A stretch of DNA of 64,000 nucleotides from Janthinobacterium rivuli (GCF_029690045.1 NZ_CP121464.1:1302001-1366000), one strand, 5' to 3'; positions 41,603 to 51,001 are shown, numbered from the stretch's first letter. The notes: generated by a model not told the origin, from the letters alone. Made by a program: numbers and translations.

Positions 41603-43966
41603 ATGCAGTTCATTCAACAACCAAAATTGCGACTAAGTATGATCGCAGTGGCATGCCAACTGGCTTGCTTCGGCATCTCCACTGCGCATGCGCAAAGTGC
41701 TGACGAAGCCACAAAAGTGGTCATTACCGCGAAAAAAACCGGTATGGGCCTGATGGTGACGGAAGATGCGCCAAAAGCACGCAGCACGATTACGGCAGAA
41801 GAACTGGAAAAGCAGCGTCCAACGGGCAATGCGTACGAAGCCCTGGAGATGTTGCCAGCTGTTAATAGCTACAACTACGATGCAACCGGCCTGTTCGGCG
41901 GCGGCCTGACACTGCGCGGTTTTAACTCCGACCAGATCGGCGCCACGATCAATGGCGTGCCGGTGAATGACTCCGGTAGTTTTGCCATCTACCCACAAGA
42001 ATATGTCGACCAGGAAAATACCTGCTCGCAAACCGTGACCCAGGGTTCGACCGATGCCGATTCGCCACAAGTGGGCGCTACCGGCGGCAACTTTGGTATC
42101 AATACCTGCAATCCTGAAGATAAGCACCGCCTGCGCATGATGCAGACCTTCGGTCAACTGAACATGAAGAAAACCTTCGTGCGCGTCGACACTGGCCTGT
42201 TCTCGGACAAGCGCACCAAGATGTTCGTGTCCGCTTCGCATGCTGAAGCCGACAAATGGAAAGGCAAGGGCGGCGCCAAGCGCGACCATATCGATGCCGG
42301 CATCAACTACGACTGGGATCGCTTCAACTATATTCACGCCACCTTGCTGTACAACGAGGCGATGAACAACAACATCAATAACCTGACCTTGGCTGAAATC
42401 AACAAGAACGGTTATAACTTCGACTATGCCGATACTTTCCAAGGCCATCTGACCCCGGTGAAAGGTGGTTTGCCGCAAGTTGAAAAAAACCAGTCCCCAG
42501 CCTTCTACAAACTGGGCATCAACCCATTCAAGAATGCCATCGCTTCGGCAACGGCCAAGTTCCGCCTGAACGAGAACCTGGACCTGAAAGTATTGCCATA
42601 CATCTGGTACGGCTACGGTAACGGCGGCGTGCAACAGCGCGCCCAGTCGGAAAAAGCTTTCTATGACGCAGCCACTGGCTTGCGCAATGGCACCGTGGAC
42701 CTGAACGGCGACGGCGACACGATCGACACCGTCGTGGTCGCCAACGCCAGCGTCACCAAGACCTTCCGTCCAGGTGTGACCGCGTCGCTGAACTGGTCGT
42801 CGGGTAACCACGATGTGCTCGGTGGTTTCTGGTACGAGCGCGCTCGCCATCAGCAAACGGGTCCGATGCTGGCATTGAGCAATGATGGTATCTCGCAAGA
42901 TCCTTGGCTGCAAAATGGCCAGATCCTGCGCCCGGATGGCACGCCAGCGCAAAGCCGCAACTGGATGTCGATTTCGACCGCCTATCAGTTCTTCCTGCAA
43001 GACACGATCAGCCTGAATGATGACAAGCTGAAGATCAATATCGGCGTGCGCAGCCCCAACGTGAAGCGTGACTTCACCAACTACGGCGACGAAAACAACA
43101 ACGTCAAGCCGTACAACCTGATCAAGAAGTACAGCACTCTGCTGCCGCAACTGGGTGCACGTTACCGCATCACCAACGACGATCAAGTGTTCATTTCGGT
43201 TGCCAAGAACGTCAAAGCCCCCCCTAACTTCGTGTTTGGCAACATCGGCACCAGCGTGAAAGTGGTCAATGGCGTCGCCAACTTTGTTGGTGATGTGAAA
43301 CAAGAATCCTCGTGGAACACCGATATCGGCTATCGTCACCAGGATGACAAGTTCATCGCTTCGGTGACGGCATTCTTCATCGATTTCAAGGATCGCCAGG
43401 CAACCACCTTCGATCCAATCACGCAAGCGAGCAGCTATACCAACGTGGGCCGCGTCAGCAACAAGGGTCTGGAATTCGAAATCGGCAATACGCCGATCAA
43501 TGGTTGGGCGATGTACGGTTCGCTGGGTTTCAATAACAGCAAGATCAAGGACGACATGCTGTCCGCGACGAATGTGTACCTGCCAACGGCTGGGAAGGAA
43601 ATGATCAACACGCCGAAGAAGAAAGCCGGCCTGTCGATCGAATACCAGAATGGTTCGTTCTGGACCCGCGTGAAAGCGCGCGCCACCGGCCAGCAGCAAG
43701 CATCGATGGTCAATGATGAAACGGCACCAGGCTACACCACCTTCGGTATCGATGGCGGCTACACCTTTGCCAACTTCGGTTACATCAAGCGTCCGAAGCT
43801 GACGTTTAACCTGAGCAACATCACGGACAAGCAGTACCGCAATCCGTCCTCGACCACCGTCAAGAACACCCAGGCTATCCCTGGTGTGACGACGGCCGTT
43901 GATACCCAGCGTTACTACCTGGGCGCACCACGCTTCGTATCGGTCACCCTGTCGATCGATATCTAA
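41603..43966 (+). CDS. TonB-dependent receptor, candidate nucleoside/nucleotide-related uptake
   Basis: A 787-residue outer-membrane receptor with signal peptide ending STAHA, a TonB box-like TKVVITAKK, a plug with TAEELEKQRPTGNAYEALEMLPAVN and LRGFNSDQIGATINGVPVNDSG, and a barrel ending FVSVTLSIDI. A cysteine pair near residues 145 and 172 (NTCSQ, NTCNP) may tie an extracellular loop. Its location between an exported adenosine deaminase and a 5'-nucleotidase, and the Pho-box-like promoter, suggest uptake of nucleic-acid breakdown products or another phosphorus-bearing ligand. The ligand cannot be read from sequence. AGGGGG precedes the ATG. Confidence 0.88.
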   Translation: MQFIQQPKLRLSMIAVACQLACFGISTAHAQSADEATKVVITAKKTGMGLMVTEDAPKARSTITAEELEKQRPTGNAYEALEMLPAVNSYNYDATGLFGGGLTLRGFNSDQIGATINGVPVNDSGSFAIYPQEYVDQENTCSQTVTQGSTDADSPQVGATGGNFGINTCNPEDKHRLRMMQTFGQLNMKKTFVRVDTGLFSDKRTKMFVSASHAEADKWKGKGGAKRDHIDAGINYDWDRFNYIHATLLYNEAMNNNINNLTLAEINKNGYNFDYADTFQGHLTPVKGGLPQVEKNQSPAFYKLGINPFKNAIASATAKFRLNENLDLKVLPYIWYGYGNGGVQQRAQSEKAFYDAATGLRNGTVDLNGDGDTIDTVVVANASVTKTFRPGVTASLNWSSGNHDVLGGFWYERARHQQTGPMLALSNDGISQDPWLQNGQILRPDGTPAQSRNWMSISTAYQFFLQDTISLNDDKLKINIGVRSPNVKRDFTNYGDENNNVKPYNLIKKYSTLLPQLGARYRITNDDQVFISVAKNVKAPPNFVFGNIGTSVKVVNGVANFVGDVKQESSWNTDIGYRHQDDKFIASVTAFFIDFKDRQATTFDPITQASSYTNVGRVSNKGLEFEIGNTPINGWAMYGSLGFNNSKIKDDMLSATNVYLPTAGKEMINTPKKKAGLSIEYQNGSFWTRVKARATGQQQASMVNDETAPGYTTFGIDGGYTFANFGYIKRPKLTFNLSNITDKQYRNPSSTTVKNTQAIPGVTTAVDTQRYYLGAPRFVSVTLSIDI

Positions 43967-44014
43967 TCGGCGCTGACGCGCAGCCTGCAGGCCAGGCTGC
44001 GCGCGATGTGTTGC

Positions 44015-44040
44015 AACGGGCCTCAGGGCCCGTTTTTCTT
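44015..44040 (+). terminator. Terminator after TonB receptor gene
   Basis: AACGGGCC-TCAG-GGCCCGTT followed by a T-rich tract. It partly isolates the receptor from the 5'-nucleotidase gene. Confidence 0.85.
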
Positions 44041-44124
44041 TTCTGCCGGCGTTGTGCAGCCGGACCTTGTTTAACCCGTTTGCGCAATGCCGTATCCCGG
44101 CCCTTGCGCTATGCTGCGAAGCCT

Positions 44125-45810
44125 ATGAAAACACTGCCCTTATCCCTGATCGCGGTGGCCATCGCCGCCGCCATGTCCGGTTGCGCCACCCATCCCGTGG
44201 CGCCCATCGACATCAACCTGGTTGCCCTGAACGATTTTCACGGCAATCTCGACCGCAGCAAATTTAGCTACACGAGCGTTGCCGATGCCGAGCGCAAGAC
44301 GGTGCAGGCTGGCGGTATCGATACTTTGTCCGGCGCCCTCACCGCATGGCGGCGCGAAGATGCGCAGCTGATTTTTGTCGGCAATGGCGACCTGGTCGGT
44401 GCCAGTCCCGCCATGTCGGCGCTGTGGGCGGACGAGCCGAGCATCGTGGCCATGAATATGCTGGGCATGAAGGCCAGTTCTGTCGGCAACCACGAATTCG
44501 ACCAGGGCAAGGCGGAATTGCTGCGCCAGCAGCGCGGTGGCTGTGAATCGTCGCGCGCCGACAAGGCGTGCAAGTTCACGCCGGACTTCAAGGGCGCCAG
44601 CTACACCTATATGGCGGCCAATGTCATCGATACACAAACGGGCAAGCCCCTGCTGCCGGCCTACCGCATCGAAGAGGCGCATGGCGTCAAGGTGGGCCTG
44701 ATCGGCGCCGTGCTGAAAGATACGCCGTCCGTCGTGACGGCCGCCGGTATTGCCGGCCTGCAGTTCGGCGATGAGGCGGACGCCATCAACGCCACCTTGC
44801 CGCAACTGCGCGCGCAGGGCGTGGGCGTGTTTGTCGTGCTGCTGCACCAAGGCGGCGAGACGAAGGAAGCCGTCGACCAGCCCGATTGCAGCCAGTTGAA
44901 AGGCGAAGTGGTCGACGTGGTGAAACGCCTCGACCCGGCCATCCAGCTGGTCATCAGCGGCCATTCGCACCAGGGTTATCTGTGCCGTGTCGATGGCCGC
45001 CTCGTGACGCAAGCACAGATGGGTGGACATATGTTGACGCGCATCAAGCTCAAGGTTGATCCCGTCAAGAATGCCGTCGTCGATGCCAGCGCGCAAAACG
45101 TCGTCATGCTGCCAGGCATGTATGAGCCGGACCCGGCCGTCGCAGCCTACCTGGAATCGGTCAAGCAGCGCAGTGCGGCGGAATTGTCGCGTCCCGTGGC
45201 CGCCATCGCCGTGCCGAACGTGGGCCGCAGCACCAAGGGCGGCGGCGCTTCCCCGCTGGGCGACCTGGTGGCCGACAGCACCCTGTTCGGCGCGCGCGCT
45301 GCCGGTGCGCAAATCGGTTTGATGAACAATGGCGGCATCCGCAAGGACCTGGAAGCGGGCGCCGACCTGATGACGAACGTGGGCCAGAACCAGGCAGTTG
45401 TCCCGTTCGGCAATACGCTGATCGTCGTGAGTCTTTCCGGCGCGCAAATCCGTACCTTGCTCGAGCAGCAATGGCCAGGAGCAGAGGCGGGCGAGGGCAA
45501 TCTGCTGCAAGTATCCGAAGGGTTTACTTATCGCTGGGACAGCACCAAGCCGCAGGGGCAGCGTGTGCTGCCGGGCAGCATCATGCTGAATAGCATTCCT
45601 CTTGAAGACAATCAACAATACAGAGTTGCCGCCAACAGTTTTCTGGCCGGCGGCGGCGACCGCTTCACCGTGTTGGCGGCCGGCACGCGCCGGCTCGACA
45701 CGGGCGTGCGCGACATCGACGCCTTCAGCAATTACCTGATCGACCGCGCCCGTGCCGGCAAGCCAGCGGGCAGCGCCACGGCGGCCGGCCGCATCGTGCG
45801 CGTCAAATAA
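44125..45810 (+). CDS. Lipoprotein 5'-nucleotidase / metallophosphatase
   Basis: Strips phosphate from extracytoplasmic nucleotides. The 561-residue protein has a lipobox AAAMSGC (Cys near residue 19). It has an N-terminal calcineurin-like metallophosphatase domain with LVALNDFHGNL, FVGNGDLVGASP, SSVGNHEFDQG and ISGHSHQG, and a C-terminal 5'-nucleotidase domain with GLMNNGGIRKDL and VPFGNTLIVVSLSG. This is the UshA-like two-domain order. The ATG at 44125 gives the lipoprotein signal. It is followed 16 bases later by the PLD-like gene and then a nuclease gene, forming an export-directed operon. Confidence 0.93.
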   Translation: MKTLPLSLIAVAIAAAMSGCATHPVAPIDINLVALNDFHGNLDRSKFSYTSVADAERKTVQAGGIDTLSGALTAWRREDAQLIFVGNGDLVGASPAMSALWADEPSIVAMNMLGMKASSVGNHEFDQGKAELLRQQRGGCESSRADKACKFTPDFKGASYTYMAANVIDTQTGKPLLPAYRIEEAHGVKVGLIGAVLKDTPSVVTAAGIAGLQFGDEADAINATLPQLRAQGVGVFVVLLHQGGETKEAVDQPDCSQLKGEVVDVVKRLDPAIQLVISGHSHQGYLCRVDGRLVTQAQMGGHMLTRIKLKVDPVKNAVVDASAQNVVMLPGMYEPDPAVAAYLESVKQRSAAELSRPVAAIAVPNVGRSTKGGGASPLGDLVADSTLFGARAAGAQIGLMNNGGIRKDLEAGADLMTNVGQNQAVVPFGNTLIVVSLSGAQIRTLLEQQWPGAEAGEGNLLQVSEGFTYRWDSTKPQGQRVLPGSIMLNSIPLEDNQQYRVAANSFLAGGGDRFTVLAAGTRRLDTGVRDIDAFSNYLIDRARAGKPAGSATAAGRIVRVK

Positions 45811-45826
45811 TTTACAAGGAAAAACC

Positions 45827-47056
45827 ATGCGTCGTTTATTTGTTTCCCTGCTCGTCACTACCCTGTTCGCGGGCACGGCCCACGCGGACTTCACCATTCC
45901 CGGCTTTGAACTCGTGCACACCTCGCCCGTGGAAACCAGCCTGACGAATCCCGACCTGCGCGAGCCTGTTGCCGTGTGGAGCGAGCTGTTTGATTCGGCC
46001 AAGAAAGAGATCGTCATCGCGCAGTTCTATGCCGTCAGCAAACCGGGCACGGCTTTTGAAAAGGTGCTGGCCAGCCTGACGGCGGCCGGCCAGCGCGGCG
46101 TGAAGATCCGCTTCCTGCTGGACCAGAAGGGCGTGGGCTTGTCGGAAGAGGCCACCATCGCGCAGATCAAGGCGATTCCCAATCTGGACTTGCGCCTCAT
46201 CGATTTCAATAAAGTCACGGGCAACGGCATCGTGCACGCCAAATACCTGGCCGTCGATGGGCAGCTGGCGTACATCGGCAGCCAGAATTTCGACTGGCGC
46301 TCGTTCGAGCACATCCATGAGACGGGCTTGAGAATCACGGAGCCCGCCATGGTGAGCCAGGTGCAAGCCATCTTCGAGCAGGATTGGCAAGCCCAGGCAT
46401 TGACGTCGCAAGGCAGCCGCGCCACCGTACTTAACAGCAAGGTGGTGCCTGCCAATTACGCGCAAAACGCTTTCCTGCTGGCCAGTCCGAATGCCTACAA
46501 CCCGGCTGGCGTGGGCGACTCGGAAACGGGCTTGCCCGCCTTGCTGGCGGAAGCAAAAAGCGAAGTGCGCATCCAGCTGCTCGACTACGCGCCGCTGTCC
46601 TACGGCCCGAACCGCACGCGGCCGTACTACGCCGTGATCGACAATGCCGTGCGCGCCGCCGCCCAGCGTGGCGTGAAAATCAAGCTGATGGTGTCAAGCT
46701 GGAACACGGAAGCGCCGGCCATCGCCTACCTGAAAAGCCTGGCCTTGGTGCCGAACGTGGAAATCCGTATCGTGACGATTCCCACGGCGTCGACCGGTTT
46801 CATCCCGTTCGCGCGCGTGATCCACAGCAAGACCATGAGCATCGACGGCAAGCTGGCCTGGGTCGGCACGAGCAACTGGGCCGGTGGTTATTTCGACCTC
46901 TCGCGCAACCTGGAAGTGGTGCTGCGCAACGAACAGATGGCGCAGCGCATTGCCGCGCTGCATGAGCAGACGTGGAGCTCGGCGTATGCGCAGCCGATCG
47001 ACATCAACAGGCAGTATCCGAAGCCGGCCAAGGCCGCGCCGCAAGGCAAGGAGTAA
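45827..47056 (+). CDS. Exported phospholipase D-family protein (possible nuclease)
   Basis: A 409-residue protein with a signal peptide ending GTAHA and two PLD/HKD motifs: HAKYLAVDGQLAYIGSQNFDWRS near residue 140 and HSKTMSIDGKLAWVGTSNW near 330 (each H-x-K-x4-D with the downstream G-S/T-x-N). The family includes phospholipases, cardiolipin synthases and Nuc-type endonucleases. With a 5'-nucleotidase upstream and an S1/P1 nuclease downstream, an extracellular nuclease or phosphodiesterase role fits, but that is inference. The ATG at 45827 follows AAGGAA. Confidence 0.85.
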   Translation: MRRLFVSLLVTTLFAGTAHADFTIPGFELVHTSPVETSLTNPDLREPVAVWSELFDSAKKEIVIAQFYAVSKPGTAFEKVLASLTAAGQRGVKIRFLLDQKGVGLSEEATIAQIKAIPNLDLRLIDFNKVTGNGIVHAKYLAVDGQLAYIGSQNFDWRSFEHIHETGLRITEPAMVSQVQAIFEQDWQAQALTSQGSRATVLNSKVVPANYAQNAFLLASPNAYNPAGVGDSETGLPALLAEAKSEVRIQLLDYAPLSYGPNRTRPYYAVIDNAVRAAAQRGVKIKLMVSSWNTEAPAIAYLKSLALVPNVEIRIVTIPTASTGFIPFARVIHSKTMSIDGKLAWVGTSNWAGGYFDLSRNLEVVLRNEQMAQRIAALHEQTWSSAYAQPIDINRQYPKPAKAAPQGKE

Positions 47057-47064
47057 TAGTGAAC

Positions 47065-48135
47065 ATGAAAAAACTGCTGTGCGTGCTGGCGCTGGGCGCC
47101 GCTTTTGCTTCCGGCAACGTCCTGGCCTGGGGCAACGACGGCCACCGCGCCGTGGGCGCCATCGCCGATCAATTGCTCAAGGGCAGCGCTGCCCAGGCGC
47201 AAGTGGCCAAATTGCTGCTGCCGGGCGAAAGCCTGGAAAAGATCGCCAACTGGCCCGATTGCGTGAAAGGCACGTATTGCGGCCCGCAAACACCGGAAAT
47301 GCTGACGTATGTGGCGGCGAACCCGAAACACGGCGAATACCATTACACGAACGTGCCGTTCCAGAACGCGCACTATCACGACCATGGCGTGGGCACGGCC
47401 GATGACGATATCGTGCAAACGCTCAAGCAGGCGATCCTGGTATTGCAGGGCAAGGCTGACGCGGCCAGCAATCCGCATGGTTTCAGCCAGCGCGAAGCCC
47501 TGATCCTGATCACGCACCTGGTGGGCGACATCCACCAGCCGCTGCATGTGGGCAATGCGTTTCTCGGCAAGGATGGCCAGTTTTTCGTGCCCGCCACGCA
47601 GGCGCAGATTGATGACGTCGCCATTTTCAACGCGCGCGGCGGCAATGACTTGCTGCTCGACGATGCGAAGATGACGGCGCTGTCGGACGCTGTGATTCCC
47701 GCGCCGCTGCCGGCCGAGGATGGCGCTGCCAAGCCGGCAAGCAGCTATCCGAAGTCGCCCACCAAGCCCCTGCATTCGTATTGGGACACGACCGTGGTCG
47801 ACTACGCCATGCGCCGCCTGAGCACGCGCACGCCGCAGCAGTTCGCCCGCACCGTGATCGCCAGCGCGCCGGTAGTGAGCGCAAACACAGGCGACCCCGC
47901 CACCTGGCCGTATCAGTGGGCCGATGCCTCGCTGGCGGCATCGAAGCTTGCTTTCACGGATGTGGTGGCTGGCTCTGCCACGCAGCAGACGAGCCGCAAG
48001 GGCGAGGTCTACAACGTCTGGAGCTTGACGGTGCCCGACAACTATCCCGTGCCCAGCTCGGCACTGGCGAAGCAGCAGCTGATCGAGGGCGGCTATCATC
48101 TGGCCGCCGTGCTGCAGGCGATTTGGCCGCAATAA
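47065..48135 (+). CDS. Exported S1/P1-type zinc nuclease
   Basis: A 356-residue precursor with signal peptide MKKLLCVLALGAAFASGNVLA cleaved directly before WGNDGHR. In S1/P1 nucleases the mature N-terminal Trp is a zinc ligand, so the cut site fits the chemistry. Further zinc ligands are in NWPDCVKG, HYTNVPF and LITHLVGDIHQPLHVGN. It would cut single-stranded DNA and RNA to 5'-nucleotides, which the nucleotidase upstream can dephosphorylate. GGAG at 47050 serves either this ATG or a GTG at 47059. Third gene of the 5'-nucleotidase operon; a terminator follows. Confidence 0.93.
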   Translation: MKKLLCVLALGAAFASGNVLAWGNDGHRAVGAIADQLLKGSAAQAQVAKLLLPGESLEKIANWPDCVKGTYCGPQTPEMLTYVAANPKHGEYHYTNVPFQNAHYHDHGVGTADDDIVQTLKQAILVLQGKADAASNPHGFSQREALILITHLVGDIHQPLHVGNAFLGKDGQFFVPATQAQIDDVAIFNARGGNDLLLDDAKMTALSDAVIPAPLPAEDGAAKPASSYPKSPTKPLHSYWDTTVVDYAMRRLSTRTPQQFARTVIASAPVVSANTGDPATWPYQWADASLAASKLAFTDVVAGSATQQTSRKGEVYNVWSLTVPDNYPVPSSALAKQQLIEGGYHLAAVLQAIWPQ

Positions 48136-48148
48136 GCCAAGGAGTGGA

Positions 48149-48172
48149 AAGCGGCCTGCGGGCCGCTTTTTT
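48149..48172. terminator. Terminator between nuclease and DeoR-type genes
   Basis: AAGCGGCC-TGCG-GGCCGCTT followed by T. It lies at the junction of two convergent genes and touches the stop codon of the minus-strand gene. Confidence 0.88.
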
Positions 48173-48936
48173 CATGCCAGTGTGATGGCGATTCCCATCT
48201 CGCGGTAGGGTGCGACCAGGGCGTCGTCCACGTCGCGGTGCACGATGATATCGTTGACCTGGCTCAAGGGCGCGATTTGGAACGGCGAAGCCGTATTGAA
48301 CTTTTCCGGCGACGCCAGCACGATGGTGCGGCTTGACGCCTCACTCAGCGCGCGTTTTACGCACGCTTCCTCATAATCCCCGGTGGTGATGCCCGCTTGC
48401 GGATGCAGGCTGGACACGCCCATGAAATACAAGTCGGCGCGGATGCGGCCGATGGCTTCCACGGTGGCCGCGCCGACGCCCACGATCGAGTGCTTGTACA
48501 GGCGCCCGCCCAGCATCAGCACCTCGATCGATGGGTGATTCAGCAGTTCGACGGCAATCGACGGACTGTGCGTGACGATGGTGGCGCGCAAGTCGCGCGG
48601 CAGCTGGCGCGCCAGTTGCACGGCGGTCGTGCCGCCATCGAGGAACACCACTTGTCCCGTTTGTATCATGGCGCCCGCGGCGCGGCCGATGGCGGGCTTG
48701 GCTTCGGGCGAAATCTGTTCGCGCCCTGCAAACGGCGCCAGCGCGGGCGAGCGCGGCAGCAAGGGCAGGGCGCCTCCATGCACGCGCTCCAACAACCCAT
48801 CTTTTGCCAGTTCGCGCAGGTCGCGCCGTATCGTGTCTTCCGACAAGCCCAGGCTGTCGCTGACGGCCTTGGCGACGATTTGCCCTTCGCGCTGGAGCAA
48901 GTCCAGCAGGTATTGTTTGCGTTGATGTGTCAGCAT
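48172..48936 (-). CDS. DeoR-family transcriptional regulator
   Basis: A 254-residue repressor-type protein with an N-terminal DeoR HTH (QRKQYLLDLLQREGQIVAKAVSDSLGLSEDTIRRDLRELAKDGLLERVHGGA, residues about 4-57) and a C-terminal sugar-phosphate sensor domain (DGGTTAVQLARQLP, MLGGRLYKHSIVGVGAATVE, GVSSLHPQAGITTGDYEEACVKRAL). The effector is probably a phosphorylated sugar, perhaps deoxyribose or ribose phosphate by context. I chose the ATG at 48936; the next upstream ATG (48966) lies inside repeated operator-like sequence. It is divergent from the Nudix fusion gene. Confidence 0.92.
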   Translation of the reverse strand: MLTHQRKQYLLDLLQREGQIVAKAVSDSLGLSEDTIRRDLRELAKDGLLERVHGGALPLLPRSPALAPFAGREQISPEAKPAIGRAAGAMIQTGQVVFLDGGTTAVQLARQLPRDLRATIVTHSPSIAVELLNHPSIEVLMLGGRLYKHSIVGVGAATVEAIGRIRADLYFMGVSSLHPQAGITTGDYEEACVKRALSEASSRTIVLASPEKFNTASPFQIAPLSQVNDIIVHRDVDDALVAPYREMGIAITLA

Positions 48937-48939
48937 GAT

Positions 48940-48980
48940 TTTTCTTGTATTTTCTTGATATTGCATGAGTTTGCATGATA
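48940..48980. promoter_or_regulatory. Helically phased 10-bp tandem repeats between DeoR-type and Nudix genes
   Basis: TTTTCTTGTA/TTTTCTTGAT (48940-48959) and TTGCATGAGT/TTGCATGATA (48961-48980) are two pairs of direct repeats with a 10-base period. Such phasing is expected of an operator bound cooperatively by an oligomeric DeoR-type repressor. A related TTGCAC pair, also 10 bases apart, lies upstream of the BMP transporter gene at 54794. Confidence 0.55.
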
Positions 48981-49021
48981 AAGTCGGCGAAGGCAAGTAC
49001 ATGCAAGCACAAGGAGACACT

Positions 49022-49978
49022 ATGCGCGAAGAAAACAGCAAGCAGGAACGGGTCCGCATCCAGGGCGTGCAGATCCTGTCGCACGACTGGTATCTGCTGC
49101 AAAAGATCACATTCGACTATCTGCGTCATGATGGCGAATGGCAGACGCAGACGCGGGAAACCTATGACCGCGGCGATGGCGCCACCATCCTGCTCTACAA
49201 TAAAATCAAGCGCACGGTGATCCTGATCCGCCAGTTCCGCTTTCCCACCTACCGCGAAGGCCACGATGGTTTCCTCATCGAAGCGGCGGCCGGCTTGCTG
49301 GAAGAGGCCAGCGCGGAACAGCGCATCCGCGCCGAAGTGGAAGAGGAAACCGGTTACCGGGTGGGACAGGTGCACAAGGTCTTCGACGCCTTCATGAGCC
49401 CCGGTTCCGTGACGGAGCGTTTGCATTTCTTTGTCGCCGAGTACGACCCGGCCAGCCGCATCGGCGACGGCGGCGGTCTGGCGCACGAGGGCGAAGACAT
49501 CGAAGTACTGGAGCTGCCCCTGGCGCAGGCCATGCGGATGGTGGCCGATGGCCGCATCTGCGACGGCAAGACCATCATGCTGCTGCAGCATGCGCAATTG
49601 CAACTGATGCCGGTGAAGCGGGGCATGCAGATCCTCGTTGCCGGCCCGTATCGCTCCGGCACGGGCGATGATCCGGCCCTGATGGCGGCGAATGTGGCGG
49701 CCATGCAAGCCGTCTGCCTGCCGCTGTATGCCAAGGGCCACATGCCCGTGCTCGGTGAATGGCTGGCCTTGCCCATGCTGGCGCTGGCAGGCTCAAGCCA
49801 GGTGGGCGACGCCGTGTACGACGAACTATTTCACGCGCATGCGACGCGTTTATTGAGCCATTGTGATGCCGTGCTGCGCCTCGGCGGTGCGTCCCAGGGC
49901 GCCGACCAGATGGTGGAAGTGGCGCGCAGCCTGGGGCTGCCAGTGTTTTTCTCGCTGGACACAATTCTTCAGGCGTAA
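49022..49978 (+). CDS. Nudix hydrolase (NudK-like) fused to a deoxyribosyltransferase-like domain
   Basis: A 318-residue two-domain protein. Residues 1-195 are a NudK-like Nudix domain with the box AGLLEEASAEQRIRAEVEEETGY (split around residues 90-112) and EAAAG before it; NudK enzymes split nucleotide sugars such as GDP-mannose. From about residue 200 a second domain begins ILVAGPYRSGTGDDPALMAANV and ends LGLPVFFSLDTIL, resembling the DUF4406/nucleoside 2-deoxyribosyltransferase-like fold. That second assignment is weaker. NudK alone is about 190 residues, so this is a fusion. The start follows GGAGA. Divergent from the DeoR-type gene and likely controlled by it. Confidence 0.85.
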   Translation: MREENSKQERVRIQGVQILSHDWYLLQKITFDYLRHDGEWQTQTRETYDRGDGATILLYNKIKRTVILIRQFRFPTYREGHDGFLIEAAAGLLEEASAEQRIRAEVEEETGYRVGQVHKVFDAFMSPGSVTERLHFFVAEYDPASRIGDGGGLAHEGEDIEVLELPLAQAMRMVADGRICDGKTIMLLQHAQLQLMPVKRGMQILVAGPYRSGTGDDPALMAANVAAMQAVCLPLYAKGHMPVLGEWLALPMLALAGSSQVGDAVYDELFHAHATRLLSHCDAVLRLGGASQGADQMVEVARSLGLPVFFSLDTILQA

Positions 49979-50007
49979 AAAAGCGAAGCCCGTGAGCTTC
50001 GCTTTTT
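49977..50007. terminator. Bidirectional terminator between Nudix fusion and transporter genes
   Basis: AAAAAGCGAAGC-CCGTGA-GCTTCGCTTTTT, a symmetric hairpin with A and T runs on both sides, between converging genes. Confidence 0.9.
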
Positions 50008-50025
50008 GTCAGCGCTCGCAGAAAC

Positions 50026-50997
50026 TTAGCGGGACTTGACGAATGGAATGCCGATCGCTTTCGGCGCGATGGATTTCGCCATCAAGCCCGCCAGCACGAT
50101 CACGGTGACCACGTACGGCACCATCTGGATCAAGGAGCCGGGGATGCGGCCCACGACGGGCAAGTCCACGCCTTCAATTTGAATCTGGATGGCGGCGAAG
50201 AAGCCGAACATCAGACAGCCGAGGAAGGTGTAGACGGGGCGCCAGTTGCCAAACACCATGGCCGTCAGGGCCAGGTAGCCGGCGCCGGCCGACATGTCGC
50301 GCAGGAAGAAGCCGCTTTGCACGATGGCAAGATATGCGCCCGAGAACGAGCACAGGATGCCGGCCACCAGCATGGCCAGGTAGCGCGTCGCTTCCACGCT
50401 CACGCCGGCCGAGTCGGCCGCATGTGGGTTTTCGCCGCAGGCGCGCAGGCGCAGGCCGAAGCGCGTGTGGTACAGCAGCCAGTGCACGAGCGGAATCAAC
50501 AGGAACGCCACGTAGACGAGGATGGAATGGCCGCCGATCAAGTGGGCATACACCCAGCCGATGAAGGGGATGTGCTCCACGTACTGCGTGCCCGGCAAGA
50601 CCACGTCGAACAGCCGCGCCGAACCGAGGTCGGGCGTGCGGCCGCCTTGCTGGAAGAAGAATTGCGCCAGTACAAAGGTCAGTCCGCTCATGGCGATGTT
50701 GATCGCCATGCCGGCCACGAGCTGGTTGCCCTTTTGCGTGATGCTGACGTAGGCCTGCAGCAAGGCCAGGGCCACGCACACGAGCATGCCGGCAGCCATG
50801 CCGTAATACGGGTTTTGCGTTGTGTAGGCCACGGCGGCGGAAGCGAAGGCGCTGGCCAGGATCTTGCCTTCCAGGCCGATGTCGATCATGCCGCTGCGTT
50901 CGGCAAACAGGCCGGCCATGGCGGCAAAGATCAGGACGGGCGCATTGCGCACGGTCGATACCAGGATGCTGGCGAATTGAAAGTCGTCGAGTGTCAT
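50026..50997 (-). CDS. Nucleoside ABC transporter permease 2
   Basis: A 323-residue inner-membrane permease of the BPD_transp_2 type found in BMP-family nucleoside importers. It has about nine hydrophobic segments and the typical RSGMIDIGLEGKIL stretch near residue 33, LRACGENPHAADSAGVSV near 183 and a C-terminal YVVTVIVLAGL. It is the last gene of the four-gene unit bmp-ATPase-permease-permease and starts 4 bases after permease 1. Pairs of non-identical permeases are the rule in these systems. Confidence 0.92.
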   Translation of the reverse strand: MTLDDFQFASILVSTVRNAPVLIFAAMAGLFAERSGMIDIGLEGKILASAFASAAVAYTTQNPYYGMAAGMLVCVALALLQAYVSITQKGNQLVAGMAINIAMSGLTFVLAQFFFQQGGRTPDLGSARLFDVVLPGTQYVEHIPFIGWVYAHLIGGHSILVYVAFLLIPLVHWLLYHTRFGLRLRACGENPHAADSAGVSVEATRYLAMLVAGILCSFSGAYLAIVQSGFFLRDMSAGAGYLALTAMVFGNWRPVYTFLGCLMFGFFAAIQIQIEGVDLPVVGRIPGSLIQMVPYVVTVIVLAGLMAKSIAPKAIGIPFVKSR

Positions 50998-51001
50998 GGT
51001 G

